Below the pieces are notes generated by a model. That model searched no databases and was not told the DNA's origin. It saw nothing but the letters and a program-made list of their open reading frames with translations. This document shows, one piece after another, positions 1 to 5,147 of a stretch of 5,147 bases of DNA (positions are counted from its first letter, which is position 1; each line of letters opens with the position of its first letter). A program made the translations under genes and the position numbers. Source of the stretch: Candidatus Gastranaerophilales bacterium (GTDB lineage Bacteria; Cyanobacteriota; Vampirovibrionia; Gastranaerophilales; Gastranaerophilaceae); the NCBI GenBank assembly GCA_021205645.1, contig JAJPXE010000087.1, positions 1 to 5,147 on the forward strand, given 5' to 3'.

Positions 1-1037
1 AGATAGTAATTAATTGCATTAATAACCATTCCGTCTTTAAAATCGTTGTTGGCAGGTCCGTTAAAACATACAAATCCTGTTGTTGCTACCGCCTTATTTG
101 AAAAAATATCTTTTCTGATTGTCTTTTCAATCGGTTTGAGCGGTTCATTCTTTCTGTCCGGTTTTTTCGGGTTCTCGCCCCTAAAATTCTTTGCAATAAT
201 TTCTATAGCTTCGTCAGGTTCAACATCACCCGTAACAACCGTTGTCATATTTGCAGGATAATAGTTGTTTTTATAGTAATCCATTACCTTTTTGCTGTCG
301 ATATTAAGAATATTATCCACCGTGCCTGCAACTACATCATCTGATGTCGTATTTATATTATATAAATTCTTTATAGCAAGATTTAATGCAATATTGTCCG
401 GCATATCACTGTACATATTTATCTCTGATGTAACGGGTGCGTGTTCTTTGTCTACCATATTATCAGACATTTCAAGGTTATTCATCATAGATGCCTGAAT
501 TTTAACCATCTTTTCAAAATCATCATCGTTAAAAAGCGGTGCGGAGATGGTATAATTTGTTTCCGCAAAATTAGTTGAGGCATTGGTATATCCGCCCATA
601 TCGGCGACTTGCCTGAAAACATCGCCTGCTCCGAGCTTCATATAGCCGTCATTGCCTTTTGTACCGTTAAATGCCATGTGCTCGCAAAAGTGGCTTATTC
701 CTCTTTCGGAGTCTTTTTCGTTCATTGAACCTGTATTGACATAGGTATTCAATATTGTTCCGGCACTCTCTTTTGGCGCAATATATACCTGCTGCCCGTT
801 ATTGAGTTTGTAGCAATGTACTTCTTGTCCGTTAGAAAGTGTTTCAACACCTGTTTTTGTATATCTCGCAGGTATGGACACATTATAGTCAGGAGTAACC
901 GTTTGTATCCCATTTCTTTGAGATACAGCAACATCATTTGATATGTCAGCAGTTCGGGGATTTGGTTTGTCCGGTGGTTTTACAGACCCTGCCTGACCTT
1001 TAAAACTGCGTAAATACGAGTTTTCATAATTATACAT
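1..1037 (-). CDS. M16 family (insulinase-like) zinc metallopeptidase, N-terminal part; 3' end beyond the window
   Basis: Seen: an open frame of 345 codons that leaves the window at position 1. The inverted zinc motif HFCEH is at residues 116-120 (H116 and H120 zinc ligands, E119 catalytic base). The third ligand is probably E205 in the stretch VTSEINMYSD. Other family hallmarks are NTGSMNE (101-107), MAFNGT (121-126), GGYTNAST (148-155) and TNY (160-162). Known: M16 enzymes are clam-shell peptidases that degrade peptides; active proteins have two or four such domains, so several hundred residues should follow. The H120-to-E205 spacing is about nine residues longer than in mitochondrial processing peptidase beta. 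Residues 1-60 are hydrophilic and proline-rich, with no signal peptide or membrane segment, so a cytoplasmic location is inferred. Start: ATG at 1037 has a weak GAAG six bases upstream; an in-frame GTG at 1049 is possible, and a stop codon lies seven codons before that GTG. The gene has its own promoter. The natural substrate cannot be told. Confidence 0.9.
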   Translation of the reverse strand, partial: MYNYENSYLRSFKGQAGSVKPPDKPNPRTADISNDVAVSQRNGIQTVTPDYNVSIPARYTKTGVETLSNGQEVHCYKLNNGQQVYIAPKESAGTILNTYVNTGSMNEKDSERGISHFCEHMAFNGTKGNDGYMKLGAGDVFRQVADMGGYTNASTNFAETNYTISAPLFNDDDFEKMVKIQASMMNNLEMSDNMVDKEHAPVTSEINMYSDMPDNIALNLAIKNLYNINTTSDDVVAGTVDNILNIDSKKVMDYYKNNYYPANMTTVVTGDVEPDEAIEIIAKNFRGENPKKPDRKNEPLKPIEKTIRKDIFSNKAVATTGFVCFNGPANNDFKDGMVINAINYY

Positions 1038-1065
1038 ATAATTCTTCACATTTTTATATAGATAT

Positions 1066-1100
1066 AAAAACCATTATACATTTTTTTTTGCGCTTTTGAA
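1066..1100 (-). promoter_or_regulatory. Predicted sigma-70-type promoter of the M16 peptidase gene
   Basis: In the gap between ilvD and the peptidase gene, the minus strand has an exact TATAAT (1078 down to 1073). A -35-like TTCAAA (1100 down to 1095, four of six matches to TTGACA) lies 16 bases upstream. Most of the spacer is a run of nine A (1089-1081). Transcription would start near 1066, giving a leader of roughly 30 bases before the ATG at 1037. The leader is nearly all A/T, with only a weak GAAG as ribosome binding site. It contains an ATG directly followed by TGA (1051-1046), out of frame with the gene. I see no operator-like repeat overlapping the promoter. The prediction rests on consensus matching alone. 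Confidence 0.6.
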
Positions 1101-1167
1101 ATAAAATGTTACAGAACTCGCACAAATTCGTTCTAAATACTTTCAAATCTGGTCAATAACTAAAATT

Positions 1168-2823
1168 TTAAATAATAGCTCCATGACTTGCATCTTGAAC
1201 AAGATGAGCGTATTTTTTTAAGTATCCTGATTGGGATGTTAACTCAAATGGTTTTAGATTTTTTCTTCTTTTTTCAAGCTCATCATCACTTACAAATAAA
1301 TTAAGCGTTCTTTTGGGAATATTTATCTCAATGATATCTCCGTCCTGAATAAGTGCGATATTGCCGCCGTTTGCAGCTTCGGGGCAGATATGTCCGATGC
1401 AAATGCCTCTTGTGCCGCCGGAAAATCTGCCGTCGGTAATAAGAGCGGCTTTTGTGCCAAGACCTTTACCTGCAAGAAGAGATGTCGGAGCTAACATCTC
1501 ACGCATGCCGGGAGAGCCTTTCGGACCTTCATAGCGGATTACAATAACATCTCCCTCTTTTATTTCATCATTTTCAAGTGCTTTCATAGAACTTTCTTCA
1601 CAGTCAAAAACTTTTGCTCTGCCTTTGAAGATATAGCAGCTTTCATCAACACCAGATATTTTAATAACAGAACCCTCAGGAGAGATATTACCGTATAGAA
1701 CACCAAGTCCCGCACAGGTTGTGAGCGGGTGCTCAACCTGATGAATAATATCACCGTCCGACCAAACATCTTTTACGATTTCGCTTATATTTTTGCCTGT
1801 CACAGTGATTGAATCTTTGAAATCGCTTATTTTACCGTAAATTTCTTTTACTAATGCCGGAATACCGCCTGCATTATGGAAATCTGTCATTGTCGGCGGT
1901 GCGGATGGGTCAAGCCTGACTATCTGTTTAACCTTTTCGCTTAATTCTTCAAAATCTTTCAGGGTTAAATCAATCCCGCCGGTGTTCGCTATTGCAAGCA
2001 GATGAAGAAATGAATTTGTAGAGCCGCCGAGCGAATAATCAGCAATAATTGCGTTTCTTAGTGATGTTTTTGTAATTATGTCAAGCGGTTTTAAATCTTC
2101 ATGAACCATTTCTACAATTCTCATTCCGCTGTCAAAAGCTATCCTTCTTTTTTGTGCGGAAACGGCAGAAGCCGTTGCGCATTCGGGCAAGCTCATTCCC
2201 ATGACTTCCGTAAGACACGCCATTGTATTTGCCGTATACATACCCTGACATGAACCCGCTGTCGGACAGGATTTTAGTTCAAATTCCTCTAATTCTTCTT
2301 TTGTAATCCGCCCCGAACGATATCTGCCAACCCCCTCAAATGTACCCTTAATCATTGTCAGTTTCTCACATCTGCATTCACCGTCAAGCATAGGACCTGC
2401 CGTTACAATGATTGAGGGTATGTTCAATCTTGCCGCAGCAATGAGCATGGCGGGAGTGACTTTATCACAATTTGTGAGCAGAACAAGCCCGTCAAGCTGA
2501 TGTGCATTTGCAGCAGTTTCAACACAATCCGCTATCAATTCTCTGGACGGAAGTGAATATCGCATTCCGTTATGACCCATTGCAATCCCGTCACACACAA
2601 CAGGCACTCCAAAGATAAATGCCTGAGCACCCGCTGAATGTATACCCTTTTCTATTTGACGCTCTAAATCACGCATTCCTATATGCCCGGGAACTAAATC
2701 AGTAAAAGAACTTGCTATTCCTATAAAAGGCTTGTCTATGTTTTTAGGGCTTACACCTGCCGCATATAACAAACTTCTGTGCGGCGCCCTTGATATACCT
2801 TTTTTTATCTCATCACTTCGCAT
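1168..2823 (-). CDS. ilvD: Dihydroxy-acid dehydratase (IlvD)
   Basis: Catalyses the third common step of valine and isoleucine synthesis: dehydration of 2,3-dihydroxy-isovalerate and 2,3-dihydroxy-3-methylvalerate to the 2-keto acids, in the cytoplasm, using Mg2+ and an Fe-S cluster. Seen: 551 residues, the usual length, and complete. Hallmarks in order: CDGIAMGH (77-84), YSLPSRELIAD (89-99), TNCDKVTPAM (117-126; C119 a cluster ligand, K121 the lysine that is carbamylated in the family), GSCQGMYTANTM (190-201; C192 a cluster ligand), GGSTN (266-270), YEGPKGSPGM (431-440) and DGRFSGGTRG (464-473; S468 the catalytic serine). The position of the third cluster cysteine of [2Fe-2S] enzymes (TPCN type) is here VPGH (44-47), as in the oxygen-sensitive E. 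coli enzyme. Start: ATG with AGGA seven bases upstream, overlapping the nagA stop codon; this argues for co-transcription with nagA and murE. Related sugar-acid dehydratases (Edd type) are less likely given length and motifs. Confidence 0.97.
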   Translation of the reverse strand: MRSDEIKKGISRAPHRSLLYAAGVSPKNIDKPFIGIASSFTDLVPGHIGMRDLERQIEKGIHSAGAQAFIFGVPVVCDGIAMGHNGMRYSLPSRELIADCVETAANAHQLDGLVLLTNCDKVTPAMLIAAARLNIPSIIVTAGPMLDGECRCEKLTMIKGTFEGVGRYRSGRITKEELEEFELKSCPTAGSCQGMYTANTMACLTEVMGMSLPECATASAVSAQKRRIAFDSGMRIVEMVHEDLKPLDIITKTSLRNAIIADYSLGGSTNSFLHLLAIANTGGIDLTLKDFEELSEKVKQIVRLDPSAPPTMTDFHNAGGIPALVKEIYGKISDFKDSITVTGKNISEIVKDVWSDGDIIHQVEHPLTTCAGLGVLYGNISPEGSVIKISGVDESCYIFKGRAKVFDCEESSMKALENDEIKEGDVIVIRYEGPKGSPGMREMLAPTSLLAGKGLGTKAALITDGRFSGGTRGICIGHICPEAANGGNIALIQDGDIIEINIPKRTLNLFVSDDELEKRRKNLKPFELTSQSGYLKKYAHLVQDASHGAII

Positions 2824-2830
2824 AATTTAA

Positions 2831-2834
2831 TCCT
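2831..2834 (-). promoter_or_regulatory. ilvD ribosome binding site overlapping the nagA stop codon
   Basis: AGGA on the minus strand starts at the second base of the nagA TAG stop (2835-2833) and lies seven bases before the ilvD ATG (2823-2821). Ribosomes finishing nagA cover this site, so translation of ilvD is probably coupled to nagA. The whole gap between the genes is nine bases, which leaves no room for a promoter or terminator. Confidence 0.75.
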
Positions 2835-3756
2835 ATTTATACTTTTTACCCTCTTTGATAATCGAAATTATATTGTAATCCTCATCCCAGATTAGTTCAC
2901 CGTCAATATCAATATTGTGATAGTCGTAGACATTGTTTATAAAGGTTCTGACGAACAGATTTTTCTTTCCCAAAATTTTAATTATTTCAGGCAGTAGAGT
3001 TGTGCTTCCTGCGATTGTTCCGTCTTTTGAGGTTGCCTTAACTCCGTCATAATAAATGAGCTCATCTGCAAAAACAGTCTGTTTTAAATCACTGTACGTT
3101 ATCGGCAAAGCATCACTTATCAGTATTATTTTGTTCAAAGATTTTACTTTAAATATGAGTTTAAGTATTTCATCACTCAAATGTACTCCGTCACAAATAA
3201 CTTCCGCATAAATGTTATCATTTAAAAGTGCGGAAAGAGATGTTGATTGTTTCCGATGACCGATTCCTTTCATTGCATTAAAAATATGTGTAACACCGCT
3301 GCAATTGCTAAGGTTTGCTCCCGTACAATGACCTGCCTGTATTTTTACGGGTTTTGTTGTTTTTAAATAATCAATCAAACTCTCATCAAGCTCCGGTGCC
3401 AGCGTTACTATTTTAATAAAATCATCTTCCAACTTTTGGAAATTCTCTTTTGTTAAATCAAGAAAATGTTTGGAATTGTGTATACCTTTTTTTAGGGGAT
3501 TTATAAAAATCCCCTCAAGGTGAACTCCCAATATTTTGGCGGAGTCCGTATCCTGAAGTTCAGCCGCCTGCTTTATAACTGAGATTTGATGCTTAATATT
3601 TTCAACAGTATCGGTTACTAATGTCGGAAATACCCCTCCAATACCGTAATTAAGTAATTTTTTTGCAACAAACAACACATCATCAACGGAGGCCTTATTA
3701 AAATCAACACCGAATGCACCATGAATGTGCTGTTCTACTATCAGTTTTGTTTTCAT
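2833..3756 (-). CDS. nagA: Short NagA-type amidohydrolase (N-acetylglucosamine-6-phosphate deacetylase family)
   Basis: Family role: NagA removes acetate from GlcNAc-6-phosphate, giving glucosamine-6-phosphate for cell-wall synthesis or glycolysis. Seen: an amidohydrolase TIM-barrel with HIH (10-12), GVHLEG (77-82, metal ligand E81), AGHCTG (141-146, H143), THIFNAM (156-162, H157), CDGVHL (188-193, H192 for substrate), ISDALP (213-218, catalytic D215) and DGTIAGS (245-251). The HxH pair is as in B. subtilis NagA; E. coli NagA lacks it. Odd: 307 residues against about 380-400. The protein begins almost at the HxH strand, so the N-terminal beta-sandwich part (about 50 residues) is missing; an in-frame TAA four codons upstream of the ATG rules out a missed start. 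H143 to H157 is 14 residues against 21 in E. coli and B. subtilis. The usual EGP is EGI, and the usual REPG after NAM is RKQS. The C-terminal sandwich is also short. Its place behind murE suits amino-sugar recycling (inference). Family sure, exact substrate less so. Confidence 0.82.
   Translation of the reverse strand: MKTKLIVEQHIHGAFGVDFNKASVDDVLFVAKKLLNYGIGGVFPTLVTDTVENIKHQISVIKQAAELQDTDSAKILGVHLEGIFINPLKKGIHNSKHFLDLTKENFQKLEDDFIKIVTLAPELDESLIDYLKTTKPVKIQAGHCTGANLSNCSGVTHIFNAMKGIGHRKQSTSLSALLNDNIYAEVICDGVHLSDEILKLIFKVKSLNKIILISDALPITYSDLKQTVFADELIYYDGVKATSKDGTIAGSTTLLPEIIKILGKKNLFVRTFINNVYDYHNIDIDGELIWDEDYNIISIIKEGKKYK
3494..3515. repeat. Perfect 9-bp inverted repeat (hairpin) inside nagA
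   Basis: On the plus strand AGGGGATTT (3494-3502) and AAATCCCCT (3507-3515) are exact reverse complements around a 4-base loop, ATAA. In the mRNA the hairpin covers codons from the end of E81 through G82 to L88, and is followed immediately by a run of seven A (3493-3487). It is not an intrinsic terminator for either strand: nagA mRNA has A, not U, after the stem, and the plus strand has its T run before the stem. Confidence 0.8.
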
Positions 3757-3757
3757 A

Positions 3758-5147
3758 TTAAACCTTTAGAGCAAAAACTTTTCTTGCTTCTTCTCTATCA
3801 TCAAAATGGATTGTTTTGTCAGCAAGGATTTGATAATCTTCGTGTCCTTTCCCTGCAATAACAACAACATCATTAGGAGATGCAATTTCCCTGATATATT
3901 CAATAGCTTTTCCCCTGTCAGGCTCAACTATAATATCATTTACGGATTTAAAACCTGCAAGAATATCGGTTATAATCTGCTGAGGATCTTCACTTCTCGG
4001 ATTATCGCTTGTTACTATAACTTTATCCGAGAGTTCCTCCGCTATAGTTCCCATTTTCGGACGTTTAGTCGCATCTCTGTCGCCGCCGCAGCCGAATAAG
4101 CAAATAAGACTGCTGCCCTCCGGTGTAATCTCTCTTGCGGCTAAAAGTACATTTTTTAAACCGTCCGGTGTGTGTGCATAATCAACTATAACAAGCGGAT
4201 GATGAACAACTATCTCAAATCGTCCCGCAACACCTTTTAACGGTTCCAATGCTTTAATTGCAACACCTATATCAAGTCCGTGAGCATAAGCCGTTGTAAG
4301 TGCTGCCATTACATTATAAACACTAAACATACCGTTCATTGATAATTTTATTCCAAATTTACCGACTGGAGTTATGCAATCAAATGTTGCACCGGTTGGT
4401 GAAAATGAAATATTTTCAGCCTTTATGTCAGCATCTTTTTTGATACCGTATGTATAAAGTTTAACCCCGTCTGCAAGAGTTGAAATAAAGCGTTCCGCAT
4501 AATTGTCATCAATGTTTATCACCGCTGTATCGCCGGAGTTTAGTCTTTTGAACAATAATGCTTTCGCATCAAAATATCTGTCCATTGTGACGTGATAATC
4601 AAGATGATCTTGAGTTAGATTTGTAAAAACAGCACAATTATACTGACATCCGCCTACACGATTTTGTACAAGTGAATGCGAACTGACTTCCATTGAAACA
4701 TATTTAATTTTTGCCTCATTTTTAATCAATGTTAGTACTCTCTGCAATTCAGGCGCCTGAGGAGTTGTATGTTTTGCCTCTTTATATTCTCCATCTGATG
4801 ATAATTTATATCCGAGAGTCCCAATTAATGCACATTTTTCGTTATTTGCTTCAATAATACGCTGAATTAAATGAGTGACGGTTGTCTTTCCATTTGTTCC
4901 GGTTACACCTATCAAATTCAAATCTTTAGACGGAGAATTATAAAAAGTATCCGCAAGCGGAGCAACAGATTGTTCTGTTGATGCTACAATAATTTGCGGA
5001 ACATTGAGCTCCAGAGCTGTTTCGCACATAACAGCTGACGCCCCTTTTTGAACAGCATCCTCTGCAAAATTATGACCGTCAACGTGTTCTCCACGCAGAC
5101 ATACGAATATTTCACCCGGATTAACGGTTTTTGAATTGTATGAAATG
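3758..5147 (-). CDS. murE: UDP-N-acetylmuramoyl-tripeptide synthetase MurE, meso-diaminopimelate type; 5' end beyond the window
   Basis: Cytoplasmic ATP-dependent ligase that adds the third residue of the peptidoglycan stem peptide to UDP-MurNAc-L-Ala-D-Glu. Seen: the frame is open to the window edge, giving 39 codons upstream of the ATG at 5029 (462 visible residues; the family has about 480-500, so some 20-40 are missing). Those 39 codons encode the typical N-terminal UDP-binding domain (NPGEIFVCLRG, DGHNFAEDA, KGASAV), so 5029 is not the true start. Counting from M at 5029: P-loop GVTGTNGKTT (41-50), TTPQAPELQ (88-96), MEVSSHSL (113-120), TNLTQDHLDYH (136-146), K156 in DAKALLF (the carbamylated lysine), GRFE (269-272), DYAHTPDGL (283-291), GCGGDRD (313-319), DNPRSEDP (342-349) and AGKGHE (392-397). 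DNPR is the known marker of meso-DAP, rather than lysine, specificity. TAA is one base from the nagA start, so the two genes are surely co-transcribed. Confidence 0.96.
   Translation of the reverse strand, partial: ISYNSKTVNPGEIFVCLRGEHVDGHNFAEDAVQKGASAVMCETALELNVPQIIVASTEQSVAPLADTFYNSPSKDLNLIGVTGTNGKTTVTHLIQRIIEANNEKCALIGTLGYKLSSDGEYKEAKHTTPQAPELQRVLTLIKNEAKIKYVSMEVSSHSLVQNRVGGCQYNCAVFTNLTQDHLDYHVTMDRYFDAKALLFKRLNSGDTAVINIDDNYAERFISTLADGVKLYTYGIKKDADIKAENISFSPTGATFDCITPVGKFGIKLSMNGMFSVYNVMAALTTAYAHGLDIGVAIKALEPLKGVAGRFEIVVHHPLVIVDYAHTPDGLKNVLLAAREITPEGSSLICLFGCGGDRDATKRPKMGTIAEELSDKVIVTSDNPRSEDPQQIITDILAGFKSVNDIIVEPDRGKAIEYIREIASPNDVVVIAGKGHEDYQILADKTIHFDDREEARKVFALKV
3763..3767 (-). promoter_or_regulatory. 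nagA ribosome binding site within the end of murE
   Basis: AAAGG on the minus strand lies six bases before the nagA ATG at 3756, inside the last codons of murE. It fixes the nagA start and so supports the unusually short N-terminus of that protein. With a one-base gap between murE stop and nagA start, translational coupling is likely. Confidence 0.75.

Noticed and set aside
46..498. Two plus-strand open frames of 71 and 68 codons
   Set aside because: Both are antisense to the M16 peptidase coding frame, and their hydrophobic translations are a by-product of the reversed codons.
749..937. 62-codon minus-strand frame
   Set aside because: It is an out-of-frame reading of the M16 peptidase gene, whose true frame runs continuously through this stretch with family motifs.
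1113..1134. Inverted repeat AGAAC/GTTCT after ilvD as a terminator or LexA-like operator
   Set aside because: The stem is only five base pairs with a 12-base loop and no clean T run follows on the minus strand; LexA boxes of the GAAC/GTTC type need a 4-base spacer, not 12.
1584..1769. 61-codon minus-strand frame within ilvD
   Set aside because: Out-of-frame shadow of ilvD; no separate start signals or recognisable product.
3806..4099. 97-codon open frame on the plus strand
   Set aside because: It lies wholly antisense to murE, which has every family motif here; no plausible ribosome binding site or recognisable protein.
4951..4980. Two adjacent small inverted repeats (CCGC-AA-GCGG and CAACAGA/TCTGTTG) inside murE
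   Set aside because: Stems of four and seven base pairs in coding sequence, with no T run and no regulatory context; likely chance.
5027..5029. ATG at 5029 as the murE start
   Set aside because: The frame stays open upstream to the window edge, and those codons encode the conserved N-terminal MurE domain.

Overview
This AT-rich window carries four protein-coding genes, all on the minus strand, so transcription runs from high to low coordinates. In that order they are: an almost complete murE (5' end beyond position 5147), a short nagA-type amidohydrolase gene, a complete ilvD, and after a 130-base gap the first 345 codons of an M16 (insulinase-like) zinc peptidase gene that runs off the window at position 1.

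The first three genes form a compact block. murE and nagA are separated by one base, and the nagA ribosome binding site lies inside the end of murE. nagA and ilvD are 9 bases apart, and the ilvD Shine-Dalgarno overlaps the nagA stop codon. They are very probably one transcript that joins peptidoglycan precursor synthesis (MurE, with the DNPR signature for meso-diaminopimelate), amino-sugar metabolism (NagA-like) and branched-chain amino acid synthesis (IlvD). The M16 gene is set apart and has its own recognisable sigma-70-type promoter with an exact TATAAT.

Organism: a bacterium with low GC, strong Shine-Dalgarno sites and meso-DAP peptidoglycan. The style of the M16 protein (no signal peptide, short N-terminal tail with an SFKG string) and of the MurE and IlvD sequences reminds me of gut Vampirovibrionia (Gastranaerophilales, formerly Melainabacteria). 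This is an impression from the protein sequences, not a demonstrated assignment; a Firmicute or another low-GC lineage is possible.

The window is mostly ordinary housekeeping sequence. I see no RNA gene, mobile element, CRISPR array or clearly new system. The most notable item is the nagA-like gene: its N-terminal beta-sandwich strand region is genuinely absent, a 7-residue segment between two metal-ligand histidines is missing, and two usually conserved stretches are altered, while all predicted metal and catalytic residues remain. A perfect 9-bp hairpin lies in the DNA that encodes the loop just after its metal-binding glutamate.
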